From assembly GCA_003222115.1 (NCBI GenBank), contig QHUL01000072.1, forward strand, positions 1 to 59,781: 59,781 bases of DNA, read 5' to 3'. The translations under genes and the position numbers were made by a program. Every line of letters starts with the position of its first letter. The stretch's first letter is position 1. Positions 8,011-16,755 of this stretch are shown piece after piece. This stretch comes from Gemmatimonadota bacterium. GTDB lineage: Bacteria; Gemmatimonadota; Gemmatimonadetes; Gemmatimonadales; GWC2-71-9. The notes below the pieces were generated by a model. It saw nothing but the letters and a program-made list of their open reading frames with translations. It was not told the DNA's origin and searched no databases.

Positions 8011-8622
8011 GTGCGTCCGGGAAAGATCATCGGCGTGGGACGGAACTACGTGGAGCACGCAGCGGAGCTCGGGAACGCGGTCCCCGAGCGGCCGCTGCTG
8101 TTCTTCAAGCCGCCCACCGCCGTGATCGGCGACGGCGATCCGATCGTGCTGCCGCCCGAGTCGACGCAGGTGGACTTCGAGGCGGAGATCGGCGTGGTGA
8201 TCGGTGCGCGGCTGCGCCGTGGGACGGAGGCGCAGGCGCGCGTCGCGATCGCCGGGATCACCTGCGTCAACGACGTCACTGCCCGGGACATCCAGCGGCG
8301 CGAGGAGCAGTGGGCGCGCGCCAAGGGCTTCGACACGTTCTGTCCCGTGGGCCCGCGGGTCGTCCCGGTCGCACCGGACCGCCTCACCGAGCTCGAGGTG
8401 GTGTGCCGCGTGAACGGCCGCGAGCGCCAGCGGGGCCGGGCGAGCCAGATGGCCTTCGGCATCGTCGCGCTCGTCGCCTACGTCTCGCAGGCGATGACGC
8501 TCGAGCCCGGCGACCTCATCGCGACCGGCACGCCGGCGGGCGTCGGCCCGCTCCAGCCGGGCGACGTCGTCGAAGTCGAGATCCCCGGCGTGGGGGTTCT
8601 CCGGAACCCCGTCGTCGCATAG
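8011..8622 (+). CDS. fumarylacetoacetate hydrolase (FAH) family protein
   Basis: A single FAH domain of 203 residues, the size of acylpyruvase/fumarylpyruvate hydrolases (YcgM type), metal-dependent C-C bond cleavage in the cytosol. Visible motifs are IGVGRNYVEHAAE, the metal-binding FEAEIGVVIG, NDVTARDIQ, and TGTPAGVGPLQPGD at the C-terminus. The GTG at 8011 was chosen because GGAGG lies 5 nt upstream. The longer open frame before it lacks family sequence. It is followed 8 nt later by an aminotransferase gene, and the two probably form an operon. The exact substrate cannot be read from the sequence. Confidence 0.88.
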   Translation: MRPGKIIGVGRNYVEHAAELGNAVPERPLLFFKPPTAVIGDGDPIVLPPESTQVDFEAEIGVVIGARLRRGTEAQARVAIAGITCVNDVTARDIQRREEQWARAKGFDTFCPVGPRVVPVAPDRLTELEVVCRVNGRERQRGRASQMAFGIVALVAYVSQAMTLEPGDLIATGTPAGVGPLQPGDVVEVEIPGVGVLRNPVVA

Positions 8623-8630
8623 GAGCATCC

Positions 8631-9857
8631 TTGGACCCCGCAACCTCCGCCTTGCGGCTCGCGAGCCGCACCGACGACCTGGGGACCGAAGCAGCCTACC
8701 TCGTGCTCGAGGCAGCCCACCGGCTCGAGGCCGCGGGGCGCCACGTGGCGCACCTCGAGATCGGCGAGCCCGACACGCCCACGCCGGCGCACATCATCGA
8801 GGCGGGGGTGCGGGCGCTGCGGGACGGGCACACGCGCTACGCCGTCGCGCCCGGAATTCCGGAGCTGCGCGTCGCGATCGCGGAGTCGCTGGCGGAGCGC
8901 GGGCTCTCCGTCGGGCCGGAGCACGTGGTCGTGACGGCGGGCGCGAAGCCGGCGCTGTTCTACGCGATGCTCGCGCTCATCGAGCCGGGCGACGAGGTGC
9001 TGTGCCCCGACCCCGGCTTCCCGATCTACGAGTCCGTGGTGCGGCTCGCGGGCGGGCGCCCGGTGCTCTACCCGCTGGACGGCGAGCGCGGCTTCGCCCC
9101 CGACGTGCAGGCGATCGCCGAGCGCATCACGCCGCGCACGAGCCTGCTGGTGTTGAACCTCCCGCACAATCCGACGGGTGGCGTCGCCGCGCCGGCGGAC
9201 GAGGAGCGGCTCGCCGAGCTGGCGCAGCAGCACGATCTCGCGGTGCTGTCGGACGAGGTGTACGGCCGGATTCGCTACGAGGGGACACCCAGGAGCATCG
9301 CCGCCCTCCCGGGCATGGCCGAGCGCACGGTGGTCGTGGACGCGTTCTCCAAGACGTACGCGATGACCGGATGGCGACTCGGTTACGGAGCGATGCCGAC
9401 GGGGATGGTGGACCGGGTGACGACCTTGCTCATCAACGCCGCTTCCTGCACCACGACGTTCGTGCAGCACGCCGGGATCGCGGCGCTGCGCGGGCCGCAG
9501 GACCCGGTGCGCCGCATGGTGGCGGCGCTCAAGACGAAACGCGACTTGATCGTGAACGGGCTCGACAAGATCGACGGGATACGGTGCGCCCGCCCCGCCG
9601 GGGCGTTCTACGCGTTTCCGAACGTCGCGCCGATCCTCGAGCGCGCGGGACTCAAGGCCCAGGGGCTCGCCGACCGGCTGCTCGCCGACTACGGAGCGGC
9701 CCTGCTCGCGGGCACGGCGTTCGGCCCGGGAGGGGAAGGCCATCTGCGGCTGTCGTTCGCGACGTCGGCGGAGCAGATCGCACTCGGGCTCGAGCGCATC
9801 GCCCGCTGCGTCACTGACCTTCGAACATCAGCTCCTTCGCGCGCGCCGTCGCCTTGA
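8631..9857 (+). CDS. pyridoxal-phosphate aminotransferase, class I/II fold
   Basis: Fold-type I aminotransferase of 408 residues. It has HLEIGEPDTPTP near the N-terminus, HTRYAVAPGIPELR, NLPHNPTGG, SDEVYGRIRYEG, the PLP-lysine segment VDAFSKTYAMTGWRLGY, and a terminal LRLSFATS with the carboxylate-binding Arg. The family includes aspartate/aromatic aminotransferases and succinyl-DAP aminotransferase. With a DAP operon lacking dapC nearby, a DapC role is possible but unproven. The start is TTG, with AGGAG overlapping the stop of the FAH gene 5 nt upstream. The 3' end overlaps the convergent proC by 47 nt. Confidence 0.9.
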   Translation: MDPATSALRLASRTDDLGTEAAYLVLEAAHRLEAAGRHVAHLEIGEPDTPTPAHIIEAGVRALRDGHTRYAVAPGIPELRVAIAESLAERGLSVGPEHVVVTAGAKPALFYAMLALIEPGDEVLCPDPGFPIYESVVRLAGGRPVLYPLDGERGFAPDVQAIAERITPRTSLLVLNLPHNPTGGVAAPADEERLAELAQQHDLAVLSDEVYGRIRYEGTPRSIAALPGMAERTVVVDAFSKTYAMTGWRLGYGAMPTGMVDRVTTLLINAASCTTTFVQHAGIAALRGPQDPVRRMVAALKTKRDLIVNGLDKIDGIRCARPAGAFYAFPNVAPILERAGLKAQGLADRLLADYGAALLAGTAFGPGGEGHLRLSFATSAEQIALGLERIARCVTDLRTSAPSRAPSP

Positions 9858-10653
9858 CGACCGCCTTGATGAGCGTCACCCGCAGCTTCCCTTCCTCGAG
9901 CTCGAGGATGCCGTCGATGGTGCAGCCCGCCGGCGTCGTGACGGCGTCCTTGAGCAGGGCGGGGTGATCGCCGGTCTCGAGCGCCACCGTGGCGGCGCCG
10001 AGCAGGGTCTGGGCGGAGAGCAGCGTGGCGACGTCGCGCGGCAGCCCGACCTTCACCCCCGCCTCGGCCAGCGACTCCAGGATGATGTAGACGAACGCGG
10101 GCCCGCTCGCCGAGAGGCCGGTGACGGCGTCCATGTGCTTCTCGTCCACCACCACCGTCCGGCCCACGGTGTCGAACATCGCGCGGGCGAGCTCCAGGTG
10201 CTCCGCGGCGGCGTGTGCGCCCTTGCAGAGACCGGTCATCCCGGTGCCGACCAGGCAGGGAGTGTTCGGCATGGCGCGCACGACGGGCACGGCCGTGCCG
10301 AGCGTCTTCTCGATGAACGCGGTGGGCACGGACGCGGCCACGGACACGATCAGCTTGTCGGGCGACACTTCGGCCCCGATTTCCTCCAGCACTTCCCGCA
10401 CGTTCTGGGGCTTGACCGAGACGAGCAGCACGTCCGCCTCCCGGGCCGCGGCGCGGTTGTCCGTGCCGACGGGGATTGCGAGCTGCTCGGAGAGCAGGCG
10501 CGCCCGCTCGGCGTGCCGCACCGTGCCGCGCACCCGCTTGGGCGACAGGCCCGCCTTAAGCAGTCCCTGGAGCAGGATCGCGCCGATCTTCCCGGTGCCG
10601 AGGAGCGCGATGCGGCGCTCCCCCAGTCGCTGCAGCATGGTCGTCGAGGCCAT
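9811..10653 (-). CDS. proC: pyrroline-5-carboxylate reductase
   Basis: Last step of proline synthesis (P5C to proline with NAD(P)H). The 280-residue protein has a Rossmann start IALLGTGKIGAILLQGLL, SVKPQNV, RAMPNTPCLVG, LSASGPAFVY and DAVTTPAGCTIDG, the full ProC signature. ATG 10653 is the likely start; an ATG five codons in (MLQRLGE) is the alternative. It lies 8 nt downstream of the solute-binding-protein gene on the same strand and overlaps the aminotransferase tail. Confidence 0.95.
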   Translation of the reverse strand: MASTTMLQRLGERRIALLGTGKIGAILLQGLLKAGLSPKRVRGTVRHAERARLLSEQLAIPVGTDNRAAAREADVLLVSVKPQNVREVLEEIGAEVSPDKLIVSVAASVPTAFIEKTLGTAVPVVRAMPNTPCLVGTGMTGLCKGAHAAAEHLELARAMFDTVGRTVVVDEKHMDAVTGLSASGPAFVYIILESLAEAGVKVGLPRDVATLLSAQTLLGAATVALETGDHPALLKDAVTTPAGCTIDGILELEEGKLRVTLIKAVVKATARAKELMFEGQ

Positions 10654-10661
10654 GGGAGATC

Positions 10662-12161
10662 TTACCGAGAAACGCGACTCGTGGCGAGCGACACTCGATC
10701 CCAGCGCTGGCTCGGGCTCGACGGGTGCGGCACGAAGCCCCGCACCTCGCGGCGCAGCCCCCACACGCGATAGGTCCCCGCCACGGGGACCACCACGGCT
10801 TCCTCGTCGATCAGCACGCGCAGCGCCCGCGCGGCGCTGCGCTGCGCGTCTTCCGGCGCGGCCGCCGCCCGACAGGCGTCAAGGAAGCGCCGCGCCGCGC
10901 CGCGCACCGCGAGATCGGCGACGACGCAGGGATCGGCGTCGCTCAGCTCGCCCGCCACCGTCCAGAGATCGCCCGCTCCCGACTTGATCCGCGCCTGGTA
11001 GGCGCCGCTCTCGGGCAGCGGCACGATCCGCAGATCGATCCCCGCCTCGCGCAGTTGGTCCTGGACGACCGTGGCCATCACCCGATGGATGTCGAAGTCG
11101 GGGGGGCCGATCACCAGCGTCAGGGCGAGGCGCCGCCCCGCCTTGGCGCGGGTCCCGTCCGGGAGGGGCGTCCAGCCGGCGCCGTCGAGCACGCGCCGCG
11201 CCCGGCGCGGATCGAAGCGCGCACCCCCGACGAGATCGGCACTCCGGCCCAGGAGCACGGCGGGCCCGAGCAGCAGCGCCGGCTCGGCAGTGCCGCGCCA
11301 CGCGGCCTCGGCGAGGCGCGGCCGGTCGAGGGCATAGACGATGGCGCGCCGGATCGCGGAGCTCTGCTGGTTCACGTACAGGGCGTCGTAGCCGCCGACC
11401 GGGGAGGTGGCGACGGCGATGTCGGGGAGCAGGCGCGCCGCCCGCGCCGCTTCGCGGGGCAGGTCGCTCGCGACGTGCACGGCGCCGGCGCGCAGTGCCA
11501 GCAGGCGCGCGTTTGCGTCCGGGAGGAACCGGAACGTGAGGCGGCGCAGCCGCGCCCGGTCCCCCCAGTATTCGTCGAAGCGCTCGACCGTGAGGTGGTC
11601 GCCCCGGGCGTATTCGACGAATCGGAACGGCCCCGTGCCGACGGGGCGCGGCGCGCTGTCCGGTCCCGGCGCCATGATGCTCCAGTCGGGGTTGGCGAGC
11701 TGCTCGACCAGGCGCCGAGCCGGGCGCGTCGGCGTGATGTCGAGGGTGGTGTCGTCGATGACGCGCACGGACCCCTCGCCGATCCCCATGGGGCCGCCGC
11801 CGGCGCGGGCGATGCGCCGCATCGTCCACACTACCGCCGCAGCCGTCAGCGTGGTGCCGTCGTGCATCCTCACGCCCTGGCGCAGATGGAACCGCCACGT
11901 GTTCCGTGACCGCAGCTGCCAGCGGGTCGCGAGCTGCGGGGCGACGCTGAAGTCGGGCGTCAGGCGCACCAGCGTCTCGTAGACGTTGGCGTTGACGGGG
12001 TGCAGCCCGAGTCCGGAGCCGGCGTCAGGAGTGTCGGGGTCGGCGGGCGTGGCCACGACGAGCTCGTCGCGCGCCGCGGCTGGCGTGCCGCGCCGCCCGC
12101 AGGCGAGCGCGGCGCTCAGGGCGAGCCACACGATGCAACGCGGTGCGCGGCGTGGGACCAT
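10662..12161 (-). CDS. ABC transporter solute-binding lipoprotein, family 5 (peptide/nickel type)
   Basis: A 499-residue extracytoplasmic binding protein. The signal peptide ends in a lipobox (LSAALAC, Cys21), so it should be lipid-anchored. SBP_bac_5 features are ELVVATPADPDTPD, NVYETLVRLTPDF, the WRFHLRQGVRMHDG block, VGTGPFRFVEYARGDHL and DYWGDRARLRRLTFRFLPD. No permease or ATPase gene lies next to it, so it is an orphan here. The binding pocket cannot be predicted. It is divergent from the sugar isomerase gene at 12218. Confidence 0.88.
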   Translation of the reverse strand: MVPRRAPRCIVWLALSAALACGRRGTPAAARDELVVATPADPDTPDAGSGLGLHPVNANVYETLVRLTPDFSVAPQLATRWQLRSRNTWRFHLRQGVRMHDGTTLTAAAVVWTMRRIARAGGGPMGIGEGSVRVIDDTTLDITPTRPARRLVEQLANPDWSIMAPGPDSAPRPVGTGPFRFVEYARGDHLTVERFDEYWGDRARLRRLTFRFLPDANARLLALRAGAVHVASDLPREAARAARLLPDIAVATSPVGGYDALYVNQQSSAIRRAIVYALDRPRLAEAAWRGTAEPALLLGPAVLLGRSADLVGGARFDPRRARRVLDGAGWTPLPDGTRAKAGRRLALTLVIGPPDFDIHRVMATVVQDQLREAGIDLRIVPLPESGAYQARIKSGAGDLWTVAGELSDADPCVVADLAVRGAARRFLDACRAAAAPEDAQRSAARALRVLIDEEAVVVPVAGTYRVWGLRREVRGFVPHPSSPSQRWDRVSLATSRVSR

Positions 12162-12217
12162 GATGCGGCAAGATACCCCGCTCGCCGACCCCGCGAGCCG
12201 CGCCTAGCTTTGGAGCC

Positions 12218-13069
12218 ATGCCGACCGACCGCCGCGCCTTCCTCCACACCCTCGGCGCCGCCGCGCTCGCCGCGGGCCTCGGCCGCGCGCGCGCGGGCCC
12301 GCTGCCGCGCCCGGTCGCGACGCTCGACCGCATCGGGCTGCAGCTCTACACCGTGCGCGGCGCCCTGGAGCGCGATTTCGAGGGCACGCTCGACCGGGTG
12401 GCGGCCATCGGGTACCGCGAGGTCGAGTTCGCCGGCTATTACGGGAAGACGCCACGCGAGGTGTGGGTCGCGCTCGAGAAGCGCGGGCTCGCCGCCCCGT
12501 CCGCGCACGTGCCCTTCGAAACCCTCAAGGGCAACTGGCGCGGCGCGCTGGAAGACGCCCGCGTGGTCGGGCACCGCTATGTGGTCGTTCCCTGGATTCC
12601 ACCGGACGAGCGGCGCTCGCTCGATGGCTACAAGCGCGTGGCGCGGCTGTTCAACCGCGCCGGCGCGGTGGCACGGGAGCTGGGTCTGCAGTTCGCGTAT
12701 CACAATCAAGCCTTCGAGTTCGCACGCCTCGGCGGCCGCGTGCCCTACGACGTGCTCCTCGCCGACACGGACCCGAAGCTCGTGGCGCTGGAGCTCGACC
12801 TCTATTGGATCAGGAAGGGCGGCGGCGACCCACTCGCTTATTTCGCCAGGTACCCCGGCCGCTTTCCCATGGTGCACGTGAAGGACATGGACAAGACGCG
12901 CCAGCGCGGCATGACCGACGTGGGCCGCGGCGTCATCGACTTCAAGCGGATCTTCGCGCGACGCGCCCAGGCCGGCATCGCCCATTGCTTCGTCGAGCAC
13001 GACCAGCCGGCCGACCCGTTCGCCTCCATCCGGGCGAGCTACGACTACCTCAAGCACCTCGAGTTCTGA
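12218..13069 (+). CDS. sugar phosphate isomerase/epimerase family protein, secreted via Tat
   Basis: A 283-residue AP-endonuclease-2-like TIM barrel. The N-terminus MPTDRRAFLHTLGAAALAAG is a twin-arginine-type signal, so it is probably exported. Family blocks are IGLQLYTVRG, GYREVEFAGYYG, FAYHNQAFEF, ELDLYWIRKGG, VHVKDMD and a late FVEHDQ, with His/Glu/Asp residues suited to a metal site. GGAG lies 3 nt before the ATG, and TAGCTT at 12205-12210 could be the -10 element of a very short leader. It is first in a row with a GMC oxidoreductase, its small subunit and a Gfo/Idh/MocA protein, which suggests a role on an oxidised sugar. Confidence 0.85.
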   Translation: MPTDRRAFLHTLGAAALAAGLGRARAGPLPRPVATLDRIGLQLYTVRGALERDFEGTLDRVAAIGYREVEFAGYYGKTPREVWVALEKRGLAAPSAHVPFETLKGNWRGALEDARVVGHRYVVVPWIPPDERRSLDGYKRVARLFNRAGAVARELGLQFAYHNQAFEFARLGGRVPYDVLLADTDPKLVALELDLYWIRKGGGDPLAYFARYPGRFPMVHVKDMDKTRQRGMTDVGRGVIDFKRIFARRAQAGIAHCFVEHDQPADPFASIRASYDYLKHLEF

Positions 13070-13080
13070 CCCAGGAGCCG

Positions 13081-14772
13081 ATGGTGTTCAGCCAGCAGAA
13101 GACGTACGACGTGTGCATCGTCGGCTCGGGGGCGGGCGGCGGGATGGCCGCCTCCGTGCTCACGCAGGCGGGCGCGGACGTGATCGTGCTCGAGGCGGGC
13201 GGCCCCTGGGACAACACCAAGGACTCCGCGATGCTCACCTGGCCCTACGACACCGCGCGGCGCGGCGCCTCCAGCCGAGAGCGACCCTTCGGCGAATTCG
13301 ACGCCTGCATCGGCGGGTGGGACATCGAGGGGGAGCCGTACACGCGGGCGCCGGGGACGCGGTTCGACTGGTGGCGCGCCCGCATGGTCGGCGGGCGCAC
13401 GAACCACTGGGGCCGGATCTCGCTGCGCTTCGGGCCGAGGGACTTCCGGCACAAGAGCGTCGACGGCCTGGGGGACGACTGGCCGATCGGCTATGACGAC
13501 GTGAAGCCCTACTACGACCGGGTGGACCGGTTGGTGGGGATCTTCGGGTCGAAGGAAGGCCTCCCGAACGAGCCCGACGGGATCTTCCTGCCGCCGCCCA
13601 GACCCCGCTGCTACGAGCTCGTCGTGAAGCAGGCGTGCGACAGGCTCGCGATCACCTGCATCCCCTCCCGCCTCTCGATCCTCACACGCCCGCTGCACGG
13701 CCGCCCCGCCTGCCACTATTGCGGCCAATGCAACCGCGGCTGCCGCAGCAACTCGAACTTCACGTCCACCAACGTGCTGATCGCGCCCGCCCTCGCGACC
13801 GGAAAGCTGACGCTCGTCACGAACGCGATGGCGCGCGAGGTGACGCTCGACAAGACCGGCCGCGTCACGGGCGTCGCCTACGTGGACAAGACCGACGGCA
13901 GCAACCGGCACGCACGCGCGCGTGTCGTCGTGCTCGCCGCCAGCGCGTGCGAGTCGGCGCGCCTGCTCCTGAACTCGAAGTCGTCGTTGTTCCCGAACGG
14001 GCTCGCGAACTCGAGCGGCGTTGCCGGCAAGTACCTCACCGACACGACCGGCACGGACATGGCGGGGTTCATCCCCCGCCTCGCCGACGGCGTGCCGCAC
14101 AACGAGGACGGGGTAGGCGGAATGCACCTGTACATGCCCTGGTGGCTCGACAACGCGAAGCTCGACTTCCCCCGCGGTTACCACATCGAAGTGTGGGGCG
14201 GGCACGATCAGCCGTCCGCAGGCTTCATGGGCGGGATCGAGAGCTATCCGGGGGGCGGCGGCTACGGGAAGGACCTCAAGAATATGTACCGTCGCTACTA
14301 TGGCGCGGCGGTCGGGTTCTCCGGACGGGGCGAGCAGATTCCGAACGAAGACTGCTACTGCGAGATCGACCCGGACACGGTGGACCGCTGGGGCATCCCC
14401 GTGCTGCGCTTCCATTGGAAGTGGTCGGACCACGAGGTCCGGCAGGTCAAGCACATGCACGAGACCTTCCAGGCGCTCATCCACGCGATGGGCGGGACGC
14501 CGCTCTGGGCCGCGCCCGGCGCCGACGAGCAGTACGGAATCGCGCCGGGCGGCCGGATCATCCACGAGCTCGGCGGGACCCGCATGGGCGACGACCCGAA
14601 GACGTCGGTGTTGAACCGCTGGTGCCAGGCGCACGACGTGAGAAACCTGTTCGTCACGGACGGCGGGCCATTCGTGTCGCAGGCGGATAAGAACCCGACA
14701 TGGACGATTCTGGCGCTGGCGTGGCGGACCAGCGAGTACATCGTGGACCAGGTGAAAAAGGGAAACCTCTGA
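13081..14772 (+). CDS. GMC-family sugar oxidoreductase (large, FAD subunit)
   Basis: A 563-residue FAD-dependent dehydrogenase. It has a Rossmann motif GSGAGGGMAASVL and LEAGG near the N-terminus, MVGGRTNHWG, a cysteine-rich insert HYCGQCNRGCRSN, LGGTRMG, and a C-terminal TDGGPFVSQADKNPTW with the catalytic-region Asn. It resembles gluconate/2-keto-gluconate and glucoside 3-dehydrogenase large subunits, whose small subunit is the subunit-3 protein encoded next. It has no signal peptide of its own and may be carried to the periplasm by its Tat partner. GGAG lies 4 nt before the ATG, and the spacing to the isomerase gene is 11 nt. The substrate is inferred to be a free or glycosidic sugar. Confidence 0.9.
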   Translation: MVFSQQKTYDVCIVGSGAGGGMAASVLTQAGADVIVLEAGGPWDNTKDSAMLTWPYDTARRGASSRERPFGEFDACIGGWDIEGEPYTRAPGTRFDWWRARMVGGRTNHWGRISLRFGPRDFRHKSVDGLGDDWPIGYDDVKPYYDRVDRLVGIFGSKEGLPNEPDGIFLPPPRPRCYELVVKQACDRLAITCIPSRLSILTRPLHGRPACHYCGQCNRGCRSNSNFTSTNVLIAPALATGKLTLVTNAMAREVTLDKTGRVTGVAYVDKTDGSNRHARARVVVLAASACESARLLLNSKSSLFPNGLANSSGVAGKYLTDTTGTDMAGFIPRLADGVPHNEDGVGGMHLYMPWWLDNAKLDFPRGYHIEVWGGHDQPSAGFMGGIESYPGGGGYGKDLKNMYRRYYGAAVGFSGRGEQIPNEDCYCEIDPDTVDRWGIPVLRFHWKWSDHEVRQVKHMHETFQALIHAMGGTPLWAAPGADEQYGIAPGGRIIHELGGTRMGDDPKTSVLNRWCQAHDVRNLFVTDGGPFVSQADKNPTWTILALAWRTSEYIVDQVKKGNL

Positions 14773-14905
14773 TGAAATGCGGAGTGCGGTGTGAAATTAG
14801 TGCGGAGTGCGGAATGCGGAATGCGGAGTTTGACGTCCGTCCTTCGATTCCGCACGCCGCATTGAATACTCCGCAATCCGCATTCCACATTCCGCATTGG
14901 GGTGG
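14773..14905. repeat. TCCGCA/TGCGGA short-unit repeat array, inverted halves
   Basis: The gap between the GMC gene and its small-subunit gene is filled by reiterated 7-10-nt units of GCGGA. The left half reads TGCGGAGTGCGGAATGCGGA and similar. The right half carries the complement (CCGCAATCCGCATTCCACA and similar), so the RNA could fold into a long imperfect hairpin within the operon. A related array occurs at 46899-46942. The composition is unlike the flanking genes. Confidence 0.8.
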
Positions 14906-14908
14906 GGC

Positions 14909-15490
14909 ATGAACCGTCGGGACACGGTCAAGCTCCTCGCTGTCGGGGCGGCGTTCTGGCTCACGCCGTCCGACGTGCGTCGCGCGGCCGAGTTCGCCGC
15001 CAAGGCCCGCTCGGGGGGGAGGGGCTACGAGCCCAAGTTCTTCACGCCACACGAATGGGAGACCGTGCGGATGCTCGTCGACCTCGTCATCCCGCGCGAC
15101 GGCCGCTCCGGCAGCGCGACCGATGCCGGCGTCCCCGAGTTCATGGACTTCGTGCTCACCGACGAGCCCGGGCGCCGGACCGCGATGCGTGGCGGGCTCG
15201 CCTGGCTGGACCACGAGTGCGACGATCGCTACGGCAAGACCTTCGTGGCCTGCGCGGACGCCGAGCGCGCCGCCGTGCTCGACGATATCGCGTGGCCCAA
15301 AAGGGCCAGATCCGCTCTCGCCCCCGGCGTCGCGTTCTTCCAGGGTTTCCGCGATCTGACGGCATCGGGGTTCTGGTCCAGCAAGATGGGCGTGCAGGAC
15401 CTCCGCTACATGGGCAACGTGGTCGTGCCCGAATGGAAGGGATGCCCGGACGAACAGCTCAAGAAACTCGGCGTGAAGTACCCGTGGTGA
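14909..15490 (+). CDS. gluconate 2-dehydrogenase subunit 3 family protein
   Basis: A 193-residue small subunit of a GMC-type membrane or periplasmic sugar dehydrogenase. The N-terminus MNRRDTVKLLAVGAAFWLTP resembles a Tat signal or anchor. The body carries FTPHEWETVRMLVDLVIPRD, the family hallmark, and GVPEFMDFVL. Partner proteins of this family are needed for export and electron transfer of the FAD subunit, whose gene lies directly upstream. The ATG at 14909 follows GGGGTGGGGC, a usable ribosome binding site just after the repeat array. Confidence 0.9.
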   Translation: MNRRDTVKLLAVGAAFWLTPSDVRRAAEFAAKARSGGRGYEPKFFTPHEWETVRMLVDLVIPRDGRSGSATDAGVPEFMDFVLTDEPGRRTAMRGGLAWLDHECDDRYGKTFVACADAERAAVLDDIAWPKRARSALAPGVAFFQGFRDLTASGFWSSKMGVQDLRYMGNVVVPEWKGCPDEQLKKLGVKYPW

Positions 15491-15513
15491 GGCGGGGGAA
15501 GGGGGAAGGGTCC

Positions 15514-16755
15514 ATGCCTGAGAAGCGGCTCGGCGTCGGGTTCATCGGGAGCGGGTTCAATGCACGGTTTCACCTGCAGGCCTTCCAGGCCGTGCGCGAC
15601 GCGGACGTCCTAGGGGTATGGAGCCCGAACAGGCAGCACGCCGAGGAGATGGCGGCCCTGGCGCGCCGGCTCGACGTCGGCGAGGCAAAGGCGTTCCCGT
15701 CCATCGCCCAGCTGGTGACCGATCCCGCGATCGACGCCGTGTGGCTGTGCGGGCCGAACTTCGCCCGCGTCGAGAACGTGGAGGAGATCGCGGACACGAT
15801 CGCGCGCGGCAAGGGCCAGCTCAAGGGTATCGCCTGCGAGAAGCCGCTCGCCCGCAACGTCGCCGAGGCGAAGCGCGTCGCCGAGCTCGTGACGCAGGCC
15901 GGCATCGCCCACGGCTATCTCGAGAACCAGGCGTTCGCGCCGGCCGTCGTCCAGGGGCGGGCGATCACCTGGGCCCGCGGGGCGTCGCTCACGGGCCGCC
16001 CCTATCTCGCCCGCGCCGCCGAAGAGCACAGCGGGCCGCACATGCCGTGGTTCTGGCGGGGCGAGCTCCAGGGCGGCGGCGTCTTGAACGACATGATGTG
16101 CCACTCGGCGCTCGTGGTGCGCCACCTCCTCACCAAGCCCGGCGCGCCCTCGTCCAGCGTCCGACCGGCGCGGGTGACGGGCCACATCGCGAGCCTGAAG
16201 TGGACCAGACCCGAGTACGCGAAGCGGCTGCAGCAGATGATGGGGAAGGACGTGGACTACGCCAAGGCGCCCGCCGAGGACTTCGCGAGCGTGCTGATCG
16301 AGTTCGCCGCCGACGACGGCGCCACGGTGCTGGGCGAGGCCACGACCTCGTGGAGCTTCGTGGGCCCGGGGCTCAGGCTTTCGGCCGAGCTGCTCGGCCC
16401 CGAATATTCGATGGCGTGGAACTCGCTCGACAGCGGGTTGCAGCTCTTCTTCAGCCGCGCGGTGAAGGGCGAGGCCGGCGAGGACCTGGTCGAAAAGCAA
16501 AACGCCGAGATCGGGCTCATGCCGGTCGTCGCGGGCGAGCCGGCGGTGTACGGCTACGAGGCCGAGGACCGCCACTTCGTGCGGGCGTTCCTGAAGGGTG
16601 AGCCGCCCGAGCTGACGTTCGACGACGGCGTCGAGGTGGTGAAGCTCCTGATGACGGCCTACATGAGCGCGGAGCAGGGAAAGACGCTGGACTTTCCCCC
16701 GAAGGGGCTGGAGGCGTTCGTCCCCGCCGTGGCCAAGGGAGCCTGGAAGCCGTGA
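15514..16755 (+). CDS. Gfo/Idh/MocA family NAD(P)-dependent oxidoreductase
   Basis: A 413-residue protein with a Rossmann N-terminus (GVGFIGSGFNARFH), the family EKPLARN segment with the catalytic-region lysine, a GGGVLNDMMCHSALVVRHLL helix, and the C-terminal alpha/beta domain. It probably reduces or oxidises a keto-sugar or sugar acid with NAD(P). No signal peptide is visible, so it is cytosolic. It follows the dehydrogenase pair by 23 nt with GGGGGAAGGG before the ATG, and its stop overlaps the start of the following peptidase gene (GTGA). Confidence 0.9.
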   Translation: MPEKRLGVGFIGSGFNARFHLQAFQAVRDADVLGVWSPNRQHAEEMAALARRLDVGEAKAFPSIAQLVTDPAIDAVWLCGPNFARVENVEEIADTIARGKGQLKGIACEKPLARNVAEAKRVAELVTQAGIAHGYLENQAFAPAVVQGRAITWARGASLTGRPYLARAAEEHSGPHMPWFWRGELQGGGVLNDMMCHSALVVRHLLTKPGAPSSSVRPARVTGHIASLKWTRPEYAKRLQQMMGKDVDYAKAPAEDFASVLIEFAADDGATVLGEATTSWSFVGPGLRLSAELLGPEYSMAWNSLDSGLQLFFSRAVKGEAGEDLVEKQNAEIGLMPVVAGEPAVYGYEAEDRHFVRAFLKGEPPELTFDDGVEVVKLLMTAYMSAEQGKTLDFPPKGLEAFVPAVAKGAWKP

